Assembly (NCBI GenBank): GCA_947453295.1
Contig: CANGGD010000008.1
Span: 1-40,145 of the forward strand
Direction of reading: 5' to 3'
Source of the DNA: Chitinophagaceae bacterium
GTDB lineage: Bacteria > Bacteroidota > Bacteroidia > Chitinophagales > Chitinophagaceae
DNA: 40,145 nt
The notes beneath the pieces were generated by a model. The model was not told the origin of the DNA and searched no databases. It saw nothing but the letters and a program-made list of their open reading frames with translations. Below are positions 16,762 to 25,133 of the stretch, piece after piece (within the stretch, counting starts at the first letter, position 1; every line of letters begins with the position of its first letter). Made by a program: the position numbers and the translations under genes.

Positions 16762-16789
16762 ATAAAGCATATTAGAATTGAGTATAGTT

Positions 16790-16797
16790 TATCTTTG
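16790..16797 (+). promoter_or_regulatory. -7 element of the hemH-hemJ unit
   Basis: TATCTTTG is an exact TAnnTTTG match 21 bases before the hemH ATG. As at hemA, no clear -33 element is visible at the normal distance. The same octamer precedes mfd at the same distance from its start codon. Confidence 0.55.
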
Positions 16798-16818
16798 CTA
16801 ACTGAATCATAAAATCAC

Positions 16819-17871
16819 ATGAACAATAATAAAAAAAGAGCAATAATCTTAATGAATTTGGGATCTCCAGATTCTACTTCGGTAAAAGATGTAAGAAAGT
16901 ACTTGAATGAGTTTTTAATGGATGGGAAAGTTATTGATATTCCTTATGCATTAAGAACAATTTTGGTAAAAGGCATTGTTGTTCCTTTCAGAGCACCAAA
17001 ATCAGCTGAGGCGTATAGTACCATCTGGACAGATAAAGGTTCTCCACTCATTCAAAACACAAAAGATTTACAACAAGCTGTTCAAGAAAAATTAGAAGAT
17101 CCAATTTTTATTGCGATGAGATATGGTAACCCTTCTCCTAAATTTGCTTATGATCAAATTATGGAGCATCATCCTGACGTAGAGGAAGTGATTTTGTTTC
17201 CATTATATCCTCATTTCGCAATGAGTAGTTATGAAACTGCTGTGGATTACATGAAAGAGATTCATGAAAAATATCAATACAAATTTAGTTTAGCTACCAT
17301 CAAGCCTTATTTTAATAATCCCAGTTATATATCCGCTTTAGCAGATTCTATGAAACCTCATTTATCTCAAGAGTACGATAAGATTTTATTCAGTTATCAT
17401 GGTATTCCTGCAAGGCATGTGAGAAAAAGCGATACTACTGGTTGTCATTGTTTGAAAGTGAATGATTGTTGTAATACTCCATCAAAGGCTCACGAAACGT
17501 GTTATCGTCACCAGGTTTTTACCACTACAAAGCTGGTTACAGAAAAATTGCAAATCCCAAATAGCAAGTTTGATGTTTCTTTTCAATCAAGATTAGGAAG
17601 TGGGTGGCTTCAACCTTTTACAGATATTCGTTTAAATGAATTACCAAAAGAAGGTGTAAAAAAATTATTGATTATTTGTCCAGCTTTTGTGAGTGATTGT
17701 TTAGAAACACTTGAAGAAATTGAAGAAAGAGGCAAAGAGATTTTTATAGAAGCCGGCGGAGAATCTTATCACATGATTCCATGTATGAACACAAATCCAT
17801 CATGGGTAAATACAATTGTAAAATTTATTTCTGAATACACAGATGGCAACAAAGAAATGATTTTAATTTAA
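16819..17871 (+). CDS. hemH: ferrochelatase
   Basis: HemH inserts Fe(II) into protoporphyrin IX to give protoheme. H194 in LFSYHGIPARH is the catalytic histidine; the N-terminal ILMNLGSPDST and the FQSRLGSGWLQPFT segment are conserved family motifs. A cysteine-rich stretch follows the active site (C209, C211, C217, C218, C228 in GCHCLKVNDCCN and ETCYRHQ); some bacterial ferrochelatases bind an iron-sulfur cluster, but I cannot tell whether these cysteines do. 350 residues. It is divergent from hemA and followed after 9 bases by hemJ. Confidence 0.96.
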   Translation: MNNNKKRAIILMNLGSPDSTSVKDVRKYLNEFLMDGKVIDIPYALRTILVKGIVVPFRAPKSAEAYSTIWTDKGSPLIQNTKDLQQAVQEKLEDPIFIAMRYGNPSPKFAYDQIMEHHPDVEEVILFPLYPHFAMSSYETAVDYMKEIHEKYQYKFSLATIKPYFNNPSYISALADSMKPHLSQEYDKILFSYHGIPARHVRKSDTTGCHCLKVNDCCNTPSKAHETCYRHQVFTTTKLVTEKLQIPNSKFDVSFQSRLGSGWLQPFTDIRLNELPKEGVKKLLIICPAFVSDCLETLEEIEERGKEIFIEAGGESYHMIPCMNTNPSWVNTIVKFISEYTDGNKEMILI

Positions 17872-17880
17872 TTAGTTTCA

Positions 17881-18411
17881 ATGAATTTATATTTAAAAAC
17901 ACTGCATATTATTTTTATTGTAACCTGGTTTGCAGGAATTTTTTATATGCCAAGGTTGTTTATTTATAATACTGAAGCAAATGATCGTCCTGATATAGAA
18001 AAAAAAGTTCTCCAAAATCAATTTCAAATAATGATGAAAAGGCTTTGGTATGGAATTACTTGGCCTTCTGCAATAATTACGTTGATTTTAGGTCCGCTTG
18101 TGTGGTATGAGTTATACGACTTTTATATGTTTGATTGGCTAATAATCAAATTGTGTTTTGTAGTGGGTTTATATGTTTATCAGTTTTCACTTCATTATAT
18201 TTTTAAGCAACAATTAAAAGGTGTTTTTAAATATACATCTCAGCAATTAAGAATTTGGAATGAAGTCGCTACTTTGTTTTTAGTGGCTATCGTTGCGCTT
18301 GTTGAGATGCAATCAACCCTCAACATGCTATGGTTATTAATAGCGCTGTTGATATTAATGTTTGTACTATTCAGTGCAATAAGAATATATAAATTACTCC
18401 GCAAGGATTAG
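17881..18411 (+). CDS. hemJ: HemJ-type protoporphyrinogen IX oxidase
   Basis: HemJ is the heme-containing membrane enzyme that oxidises protoporphyrinogen IX to protoporphyrin IX in bacteria without HemG or HemY. The 176-residue protein shows the family start LKTLHIIFIVTWFAGIFYMP, including the conserved histidine of the first membrane helix, then MMKRLWYGITWPSA, and about four or five membrane segments in all. It lies 9 bases after hemH, and no other oxidase for this step is in the cluster, which strongly supports the role. Confidence 0.92.
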   Translation: MNLYLKTLHIIFIVTWFAGIFYMPRLFIYNTEANDRPDIEKKVLQNQFQIMMKRLWYGITWPSAIITLILGPLVWYELYDFYMFDWLIIKLCFVVGLYVYQFSLHYIFKQQLKGVFKYTSQQLRIWNEVATLFLVAIVALVEMQSTLNMLWLLIALLILMFVLFSAIRIYKLLRKD

Positions 18412-18515
18412 TTTTCGATTTCATTCAACAAAAAAATAGCCTTTTAAATAATAATCTGTTAATATCTTCGTTTTAGAACAGCATTTTAAAAATTTATAAA
18501 CATTAAATATCCTGT

Positions 18516-19154
18516 ATGAAAAAGTTTTTGAGTTTAAACCTTGTAATGATAATAGTTGTGGCAAGTTGTTCAAAGCAAAATATACAAGATATTGTTGTTG
18601 ACAATCAAAGCGCTAAAAATACTCCTGATAATATTACAGCAACAACAGTATCAAATATTACGGCTACAACATTTACAACTTATTTGATTAGAAAAGGGAA
18701 TCATTATTGTGATCAGAGTTCATTAAAATCAGTATCAACTTCAGAAATGAAATTTATTGCCAGGTTTGACACAAGTGCAATTTATACTAGTGTTAATCCG
18801 GTAAATCAGTACGACATAAATAAATTGTATGGTTTTTCAGAAGGTTTCGATAATCAATATAATAGTGCGAGAATTGGGTGGCGTTGGAGTGACGGGGCGC
18901 TTAGATTGTTTGGATATGTTTATAAAACAGGGGTTCGCTATTCGCAAGAGATAACTTCTATTCCTTTTAATACTGACATTACGTGTTCAATAAAATTAAG
19001 CGGCAACACCTATCTTATTGCTGCAAATGGAGTATCTGTTTCACTTCCAAGAGGTTTAAGTTCAACGAAAGCCAGTGGGTTTCAACAATATCCATATTTT
19101 GGTGGAGATGAAGTGGCTCCCAAGAACATAACTATCAAAATCAGAAACCTTTAA
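18516..19154 (+). CDS. unknown secreted lipoprotein
   Basis: The 212-residue protein begins with a lipoprotein signal, MKKFLSLNLVMIIVVASC, with the lipid-bearing cysteine at 18 (VASC), so it is probably anchored in the outer membrane or periplasm. After a Thr/Asn-rich linker (about 30-55) comes a single globular domain with YLIRKGNHYCDQSS, FIARFDTSAIYTS, INKLYGFSEGFD, SARIGWRWSDGALRLFGYVY and a closing beta-rich part. The strand-rich pattern suggests a jelly-roll or concanavalin-like sandwich, and I have the impression of relatives in other Bacteroidota, but I cannot name a family. A near-match -7 element (TATCTTCG, 18463-18470) lies 46 bases before the ATG. Confidence 0.75.
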   Translation: MKKFLSLNLVMIIVVASCSKQNIQDIVVDNQSAKNTPDNITATTVSNITATTFTTYLIRKGNHYCDQSSLKSVSTSEMKFIARFDTSAIYTSVNPVNQYDINKLYGFSEGFDNQYNSARIGWRWSDGALRLFGYVYKTGVRYSQEITSIPFNTDITCSIKLSGNTYLIAANGVSVSLPRGLSSTKASGFQQYPYFGGDEVAPKNITIKIRNL

Positions 19155-19402
19155 CTTATCAAAGGGTGTTTCATTAACAGAAGAATGATGTCAAAACATT
19201 AATTCTTATCTAGAAACATTAAACTGAATGTAATTTTTTTTACCCCTATTGAATATTTTTTAATGAATAACTGATTTTTTTTCACTAATTCAATCTATTA
19301 AAATCACAACTCTATCAAATTAGAATGTTTTCTATATAAATAAATTAGGTTAACTATTTTTGAGGATAATAAATTCCACATCTTAAATTTTTAATCTTAT
19401 TT
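19155..19402. other. intergenic region upstream of the T9SS cargo gene
   Basis: No open frame of note. It contains a -7 like element TATTTTTG at 19355-19362, about 40 bases before the next ATG, and otherwise low-complexity A+T-rich sequence. Confidence 0.5.
19355..19362 (+). promoter_or_regulatory. -7 element of the T9SS cargo gene
   Basis: TATTTTTG matches TAnnTTTG 40 bases before the start codon. No distinct -33 element was found. Confidence 0.4.
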
Positions 19403-22375
19403 ATGAGAAAATTATTTATTTGTCTTTTAGCTTTTTTCTTGAGCATACAAACTTATGCTACAACATATTATTGGATTGGCGGTACATCCGGCAATTGGAA
19501 TACATTTTCTAATTGGTCATATTCTAGCGGGGGTTCTGCTGCTAGTTTTTATCCTGCAAGTAATGATGCTGTAATATTTGATAATGGCCAATCAATAACT
19601 GTTAGTTATGATTTGGCGGGAAATGATATTGGTTTTTCCTCTTTCTCAGTAAAAAATAATACGCAGTTAACATTAGTGAATACAATTAATCTAGCTGCAG
19701 GAAGTGCAAGAAGTTTTACCATAAATAATGGAGCATCCACTTCCTATTATGAAGTTGTAGAAGCCGGTTCTTCACTTTCATTAAAAAGCAATACAAATAC
19801 AATATTTAGTTTAGGTAGCGATAACCTAAGTAGTGGAAGAATGGTATTCAATGGGAAGATTTATTGTATTATTCAAGATAATCTCAATACAAATTATGGG
19901 CCTCGTTTAAATGCTACTTTAGATTCAATGATTATAAACAATCTCTATTACATTGGCCCATCAATAACATCTGTAGGAATCAATCCTGTTGGAAATAAGT
20001 TTAGATTTGGTCCTAATAGTGTTTATCAAATAGATAAGGATGGAGGAATTTATTTATTTGGAAAATGGGAAAGTGGTTCACTCATTAAAATAACTGGAAC
20101 GCGTAGCTCTTTTCCTTTGTACTGGAATGGTTTTTATCCCGCTAATTATCAATTAGGCGGATTTGAAATAGATGCTCCTAATGCGAGCGCCTCTGCAATT
20201 ACTAACATTAATATCCCATCTAGTAATGGACTAATCTTTCAAAACGATTTTAAGATAACAAATCTTGGAACTAGTGCAGGTATTATACTAACAAGTATTC
20301 CAAACATAACTGTAAAAGGCAATATGCTCCTCAATAATGGGAAAGTTAGCTTGGCTAATAGTTCTACTTCTGCAGGAATAATTTCCATAAATGGAAATCT
20401 TGTTGTAGGATCTGGAGCAATTGTTGATTTACAGGCACAAAGCGCTGCATTAAATTTAAAAGTTGGAGGAAACATTACCATTGATGGCACTATTACTGAA
20501 TTGGGTACTTCAACAAACAGTTCATTAGAATGCAATGGGAATAGTTCACAAAGCATAAGTGTTGGAGGTACGATTTCTAATGATGTGTCTTTATCAATAA
20601 ATAATTCAAGTGGCGTTGTTGCATTAACAGACATAGCATTATCAACAGGCACCAATGCAAAATTGAATCTTGTATCTGGAAATTTGAATGCATTAACCAA
20701 TAATAAAATAATTTATGTAAGAAATTCTTCAATAGATGCAATAAATGGAGGGGTAGTTAATTCGCATATTATTGGAAAATTAAAAAGAGCATCCAATTCA
20801 ATTGGGAGTTATGATTTTCCGGTATCAGATAATGAAACGGATATGGCGAAAGCTACAATTAATGTAAATAATACAAATGTTAGTGATTGGACAATCGAGT
20901 TCATTAGAAACAATCCTAATAGTACCCTAGGCCTTCCTGCTAATATTATTTCGGTAGTGCCTTACAGATGGGATATTTTAAAATCAGGTAGTGCTGAAGC
21001 ATCCCAAATAAATTTAAAATATGGATCTATAACAAATAATGGTATTTTAAATCCTTCGTCAACAAAAATTTTAAGATGGAATACTACAGCATGGGAATCA
21101 CTGGGTGGTACTACTGATAATATAGGAGGAATCAATTCTGCAAATGCAACTATATCTAATTTTGGTTCATTTAGTTTGGGAAATGCAAACAGTGCATCAC
21201 CAATTCTTTCTGCCAATAGTTTAAGTTCATTTGGCAGCATTTGTTTAAATGCTGAAGCGGGTCCTAATTCTTTTGTTATAAACGGCGACAATTTAACAAC
21301 AACATCAATTACAATTGGACCATTAACTGGATTTAGTTTTTCATCCACTTCGAATGGCAGTTATACCAATACGTTAGTTATTAATCAGACAGGTGGTAGT
21401 TTATCACCTACAACAGTGTACGTAAAATTCACCCCTACAGTAGTTCAATCTTACAATGGAAATATTCCGGTTTCTGGTGGAGGAGCAGCATCTATTAATG
21501 TAGTAGTAACAGGTGAAGGAGTAAGTCAGACAACACCGTCCTTTACACCTATTGCAGCTATTTGTGCAGGAAGTCAATTAAATGCCTTGCCAACAATTTC
21601 AAATAATAATATAAATGGGACATGGTCGCCAGCCTTGAATAATTTGCAAACAACAACCTACACATTCACACCAGCAGGAAATCAATGTGCTACTACAACA
21701 ACAATGAGTATTAGTGTAACTCAGCCTACTGTTCCTTCTTTTACACCCATTGCATCTATTTGTGCAGGAAGTCAATTAAGTGCCTTACCTACAATTTCAA
21801 ATAATAATGTAAATGGTTCTTGGTCACCAGCCTTGAATAATTTGCAAACAACAACCTACACATTCACACCAGCAGGAAATCAATGTGCTACTACAACAAC
21901 AATGACGATTAGTGTAAGTCAGCCTACTGTTCCTTCTTTTACACCTATTGCATCTATTTGTGCAGGAAGTCAATTAAGTGCCTTGCCTACAATTTCAAAT
22001 AATAATGTAAATGGAACATGGTCACCAGCCTTGAATAATTTGGAAACAACAACCTACACATTTACACCAGCGGCAAATCAGTGTGCAAGTACAACGACAA
22101 TGATGATTAGCGTAAGACCTTCTCCATGCAACAATACTTTCTTATTTCCTAATCCTTCAAATGGGAATTTCACCATCAATATTCCATCAGAGTTTGGTAC
22201 TGAAGAAAAAACTATTTTGATATTCGATGCTAAAGGTGCGTTGGTTTATCAGGAAGATTTTACAAAACCTTCGATAGATATTTTTAACAATAAATTCAAC
22301 AGTGGAATATATTTTGTAAAGATTTCTAATAAATCAGGTGCGTTAATAAAGACTGGAAAAATTATGATTCATTAA
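19403..22375 (+). CDS. large secreted protein with tandem repeats and T9SS type A sorting domain
   Basis: The 990-residue protein opens with a Sec signal (MRKLFICLLAFFLSIQTYA), followed at once by TTYYWIGGTSGNWNTFSNWS, a start common in Bacteroidota surface proteins. A long beta-helix or adhesin-like region rich in Asn, Ser, Thr and Gly covers about 60-600. Residues about 610-705 resemble an Ig-like domain ending in INVVVTGEG. Three 66-residue repeats (from 712, 778 and 844, each starting PSFTPIA.ICAGSQL) follow, each with two cysteines that could pair. The last 80 residues (FLFPNPSNGNFTINI to KTGKIMIH) form a type IX sorting domain, so the protein is exported by the Por system to the cell surface or medium. 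No catalytic motif is visible; adhesion is the best guess. Its stop overlaps the convergent PAP2 gene by 4 bases. Confidence 0.88.
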   Translation: MRKLFICLLAFFLSIQTYATTYYWIGGTSGNWNTFSNWSYSSGGSAASFYPASNDAVIFDNGQSITVSYDLAGNDIGFSSFSVKNNTQLTLVNTINLAAGSARSFTINNGASTSYYEVVEAGSSLSLKSNTNTIFSLGSDNLSSGRMVFNGKIYCIIQDNLNTNYGPRLNATLDSMIINNLYYIGPSITSVGINPVGNKFRFGPNSVYQIDKDGGIYLFGKWESGSLIKITGTRSSFPLYWNGFYPANYQLGGFEIDAPNASASAITNINIPSSNGLIFQNDFKITNLGTSAGIILTSIPNITVKGNMLLNNGKVSLANSSTSAGIISINGNLVVGSGAIVDLQAQSAALNLKVGGNITIDGTITELGTSTNSSLECNGNSSQSISVGGTISNDVSLSINNSSGVVALTDIALSTGTNAKLNLVSGNLNALTNNKIIYVRNSSIDAINGGVVNSHIIGKLKRASNSIGSYDFPVSDNETDMAKATINVNNTNVSDWTIEFIRNNPNSTLGLPANIISVVPYRWDILKSGSAEASQINLKYGSITNNGILNPSSTKILRWNTTAWESLGGTTDNIGGINSANATISNFGSFSLGNANSASPILSANSLSSFGSICLNAEAGPNSFVINGDNLTTTSITIGPLTGFSFSSTSNGSYTNTLVINQTGGSLSPTTVYVKFTPTVVQSYNGNIPVSGGGAASINVVVTGEGVSQTTPSFTPIAAICAGSQLNALPTISNNNINGTWSPALNNLQTTTYTFTPAGNQCATTTTMSISVTQPTVPSFTPIASICAGSQLSALPTISNNNVNGSWSPALNNLQTTTYTFTPAGNQCATTTTMTISVSQPTVPSFTPIASICAGSQLSALPTISNNNVNGTWSPALNNLETTTYTFTPAANQCASTTTMMISVRPSPCNNTFLFPNPSNGNFTINIPSEFGTEEKTILIFDAKGALVYQEDFTKPSIDIFNNKFNSGIYFVKISNKSGALIKTGKIMIH
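21536..22129 (+). repeat. three 198-bp tandem repeats inside the T9SS cargo gene
   Basis: Units start at 21536, 21734 and 21932, exactly 198 bases (66 codons) apart. Long nucleotide runs are identical between units, including at third codon positions, which indicates recent duplication or gene conversion. Confidence 0.9.
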
Positions 22376-22965
22376 AACTTATTTCGTTTTAAGAATTTTT
22401 TATTGAGTACTTGAGAAAGATAAGCTGCGCCAGCACCAACGATTGCACCAGCTAATACATCAGATGGATAATGTACGCCAAGATGCATTCTCGAATAGCC
22501 AACTGCACCAGCCCACAAATAAGCAGGAGTTATAACATACCATTTAGGAAATGCTAAACTTAATGAAGTTGCGGTTGCAAATGCATCAGATGTGTGACCA
22601 GATGGGAAAGATGGACTTCCTGCATTGGATAGTTTTTCTATGAAAGGATATTTTGTAAAAGGCCTTGGTCTGTTTACAATATACTTTAAGCTTGAGGAAA
22701 CAATGGCTGAGATCAAAATTGATTCACCAATAATAATTGCCTTTGATTGAAGGGTGCTATCTTTTTTATATCTGCTACATGCAAATAATGCTAATGGAGT
22801 AGCGACGCTAATTGGTGTAACTGAAGATGAAATCAATTTAAAACTATTATCCAACAATTTATTTCTCTGTTGATTAATAGATTTGAGGAGATTGATATCC
22901 AGATTTTGAGCAACAGAAAAACTTACACTGGATGCACAAAATAAAAAAAGAAAAAAGGTTTTCAT
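22372..22965 (-). CDS. PAP2-family phosphatase, secreted or membrane-bound
   Basis: This is a type 2 phosphatidic acid phosphatase-like protein. All three motifs are present: KYIVNRPRP (K-x6-RP), SFPSGH and YSRMHLGVHYPSDV (SR-x5-H-x3-D). Members remove phosphate from lipids such as phosphatidic acid, undecaprenyl pyrophosphate or lipid A precursors on the periplasmic side. The track starts at 22989, but ATG at 22965 begins a proper signal peptide (MKTFFLFLFCASSVSFSVAQ) and gives 197 residues, placed directly after the glyS stop. Hydrophobic segments surround the motifs. It may be co-transcribed with glyS without a functional link. Confidence 0.9.
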   Translation of the reverse strand: MKTFFLFLFCASSVSFSVAQNLDINLLKSINQQRNKLLDNSFKLISSSVTPISVATPLALFACSRYKKDSTLQSKAIIIGESILISAIVSSSLKYIVNRPRPFTKYPFIEKLSNAGSPSFPSGHTSDAFATATSLSLAFPKWYVITPAYLWAGAVGYSRMHLGVHYPSDVLAGAIVGAGAAYLSQVLNKKFLKRNKF

Positions 22966-22966
22966 T

Positions 22967-24424
22967 TTATGAGCAAGCATTAATAACAAGATTTTTTACA
23001 TCTGCGAAGTTTATTCTTTCTTGTAACATAGTATCTCTGTAACGAATAGTAACGGTATTGTCTTCTTTAGTTTGATGATCTATTGTTACACAAAAAGGCG
23101 TTCCAATGGCATCCATTCTTCTATATCTTTTACCAATGGCATCTTTTTCTTCATAGAAACAATGAAATTGTTGCTTACAATCATGCATTAATTGAGAAGC
23201 GATTTCGGGCAATCCATCTTTTTTCAAGAGTGGTAAGATAGCTAATTTAATAGGTGCAATTTTTGCAGGAATTTTCATGACTACTCTACTATCTTCTGTT
23301 CCGTCTTCTTTATTCCATTTTTCTTCTGTATAGGCAAGAGATATAACGGTTAAAAACAAACGATCTAAACCTACTGAAGTTTCTACAACGAATGGAGTGT
23401 AATTCCCGTATGGTTTTCCTTCGGCATTGAGGTCATTATCAAAGTATTGGATTTTCTTTTTACTATAAGTAGCATGTTGAGTTAAATCAAAATCTGTGCG
23501 ACTATGTATGCCTTCTAATTCTTTCCAACCGAAAGGGAATTCAAATTCTATATCTAAAGCTGCATCTGCATAATGAGCCAATTTCACATGATCATGATAG
23601 CGTAATTTTTCTGCAGGAATACCAATACTTTCGTGCCATTTTTTTCTGGTTTCTTTCCAAAAATTGTACCACTCCATTTGTGTGCCTGGTCTTACAAAAA
23701 ATTGCATTTCCATTTGCTCAAATTCGCGCATACGAAAAATAAATTGACGGGCAACGATTTCATTTCTAAATGCTTTTCCTGTTTGAGCAATACCAAAAGG
23801 GATTTTCATTCTCCCTGTTTTTTGAACATTTAAGAAGTTAACAAAAATACCTTGTGCAGTTTCAGGTCTTAAATAAATAGTATCAGATTCTTCTGCGACA
23901 CTTCCAATTTGTGTACTGAACATTAGATTAAATTGACGTACATCTGTCCAGTTACATGTTTTGCTGATGATGCATTTTATTTTATTGTTATCGATTAAAG
24001 TTTTTAATCCTGCCAAATCATCAGCAGCTAATAAACGATCCATTTCAATGAGAATAGCTTCGCCTGCAGTTTTATCCAATGTTTCTGAATACGCTTCTAT
24101 CAAATGATCAACGCGATATCTTTTATTGCTGTCTTTATTATCAATCATGGGATCGCTAAAATTATCAACGTGTCCGCTTGCTTTCCAAACAGTTGGATGC
24201 ATAAAAATAGCGGCATCAATACCTACGATATTATCGTGTAATTGAGTCATGCTTTTCCACCATTCGTCGCGGAGATTTTTTTTAAGTTGCGCACCCATTT
24301 GGCCATAATCGTAAACTGCGCTTAGTCCGTCGTATAATTCAGAGGATTGAAAAATAAATCCATACTCTTTACAATGAGAGATAATTTCTTGAAAGTTGTT
24401 GATTTCGTTTGCCATAGGGGGCAA
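22967..24424 (-). CDS. glyS: glycyl-tRNA synthetase (alpha2 type)
   Basis: This single-chain class II enzyme charges tRNA-Gly. Motif-like stretches are DEWWKSMTQLHDNIVGIDAA at the N-terminus, YLRPETAQGIFVNF, GKAFRNEIVARQFIFRMREFEQMEMQFF (motif 2 region), YGNYTPFVVETSVGLDRLFL (motif 3) and a C-terminal anticodon-binding domain (IAPIKLAILPLLKK onward). 485 residues, normal for the homodimeric bacterial/archaeal-eukaryotic type, distinct from the alpha2-beta2 GlyQ/GlyS. The first palindrome of the accessory element lies 44 bases upstream of its ATG, so that insertion sits in or near its promoter. Confidence 0.97.
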   Translation of the reverse strand: MPPMANEINNFQEIISHCKEYGFIFQSSELYDGLSAVYDYGQMGAQLKKNLRDEWWKSMTQLHDNIVGIDAAIFMHPTVWKASGHVDNFSDPMIDNKDSNKRYRVDHLIEAYSETLDKTAGEAILIEMDRLLAADDLAGLKTLIDNNKIKCIISKTCNWTDVRQFNLMFSTQIGSVAEESDTIYLRPETAQGIFVNFLNVQKTGRMKIPFGIAQTGKAFRNEIVARQFIFRMREFEQMEMQFFVRPGTQMEWYNFWKETRKKWHESIGIPAEKLRYHDHVKLAHYADAALDIEFEFPFGWKELEGIHSRTDFDLTQHATYSKKKIQYFDNDLNAEGKPYGNYTPFVVETSVGLDRLFLTVISLAYTEEKWNKEDGTEDSRVVMKIPAKIAPIKLAILPLLKKDGLPEIASQLMHDCKQQFHCFYEEKDAIGKRYRRMDAIGTPFCVTIDHQTKEDNTVTIRYRDTMLQERINFADVKNLVINACS

Positions 24425-24467
24425 AGATAGAAAAATAGGGAGTTAAAAGTAAGAATAGAGATGTAAA

Positions 24468-24497
24468 ATTCGCCCACCATTTAAATGGTGGGCGAAT
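24468..24497. repeat. palindrome copy 1 (30 bp, perfect)
   Basis: The left arm ATTCGCCCACCATTT is followed directly by its exact reverse complement, so the 30 bp form a loopless palindrome around TTTAAA. It shares the core CCCACCATTTAAATGGTGGG with copy 2 and CACCATTTAAATGGTG with copy 3. Read as RNA or single strand it forms a strong hairpin. It borders the transposase gene on the glyS side. Confidence 0.9.
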
Positions 24498-24598
24498 GGG
24501 ATTTGGTGAAAATCATCCAATATAATCCATTTAAAAACAAAAAATCTCTGTACCTATCAACAACCAACTCATTATCTACTTGTTTATTTTACATTCTT

Positions 24599-25000
24599 AT
24601 GTCAAATTCCTTTTACAACGTTTGGATTCATGCCGTTTTTGCAACTAAAGACCGACAGCATTTGATTTCGCTAGACCTTGAGGAAGTTCTATACCCATTT
24701 TTATACGACGAATTCAGTCAACTTGGCTGCAAGTTGAAAATAGTTAATGGTCTCACTGATCACATACATTGCTTATTTATGCTGGATGCAAAAAAATCTT
24801 ATGCTGAAGTAATGAAGCAAATAAAAGGTACATCTTCACATTACATCAACGAACACAATTTTATTTTTGAAAAATTTGCCTGGCAGAAAGGTTATGCTGT
24901 ATTTTCAGTAAGTCATTATGATGTTGAATCTGTTTACGAATTCATCAAAAAACAAAAAATGAAAAAGGAAAGTTTAGAAGAAGAGGGAATAAAATTATAA
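24599..25000 (+). CDS. REP-associated/IS200-like HUH transposase, possibly inactive
   Basis: The Y1 transposase-like protein has a VWIHAVFATKDRQHLIS start, the HUH metal-binding motif H55-x-H57 in LTDHIHCLF, and FAWQKGYAVFSVS, all typical of the family that nicks and joins single-stranded DNA at hairpins. The catalytic tyrosine normally sits in a YI-x2-Q helix; here that helix reads VYEFIKKQ, with phenylalanine (F115, TTC) at the expected position and a tyrosine two residues before (Y113). The track starts at 24485 inside palindrome copy 1; the ATG at 24599 (MSNSFYNVWIH) fits the family and gives 133 residues. The tail after the helix is short and lysine-rich. It may be a decaying transposase. 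Confidence 0.85.
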   Translation: MSNSFYNVWIHAVFATKDRQHLISLDLEEVLYPFLYDEFSQLGCKLKIVNGLTDHIHCLFMLDAKKSYAEVMKQIKGTSSHYINEHNFIFEKFAWQKGYAVFSVSHYDVESVYEFIKKQKMKKESLEEEGIKL

Positions 25001-25012
25001 TCAAAACAAAAC

Positions 25013-25037
25013 CCCACCATTTAAATGGTGGGCGAAT
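25013..25037. repeat. palindrome copy 2
   Basis: The core CCCACCATTTAAATGGTGGG is a perfect 20-bp palindrome; the right side continues CGAAT as in copy 1, while the left flank AAACAAAACC matches copy 3. It lies 12 bases after the transposase stop and may also serve as its terminator. Confidence 0.88.
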
Positions 25038-25133
25038 AAATTTTTTTCTCCTATTTCATAGCTTTTAAAACGTATTGTTTAAGTGCTTTTTATCTTTTTA
25101 AAATAATTCAATTTGAGGATTATTGCAGAAAAG

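Noticed and set aside
20239-21348. Two long antisense ORFs (153 and 128 residues) within the T9SS cargo gene
   Set aside because: They are shadows of a low-complexity Asn/Ser/Thr-rich coding region; no start context, no domain, and the forward gene is certain.
21536-22129. Regular repeats that might suggest a CRISPR array
   Set aside because: The units are 198 bp, in frame and wholly coding; there are no short repeats with unique spacers.
22966-22989. Upstream start of the PAP2 gene (MLLMLAHKMK)
   Set aside because: It overlaps the glyS end and would place extra residues before an otherwise ideal signal peptide.
25013-25037. Palindromes as simple intrinsic terminators only
   Set aside because: Copy 1 lies upstream of both flanking genes rather than after a gene, and none has a proper T run after the stem; the shared flanks fit a mobile repeat better.
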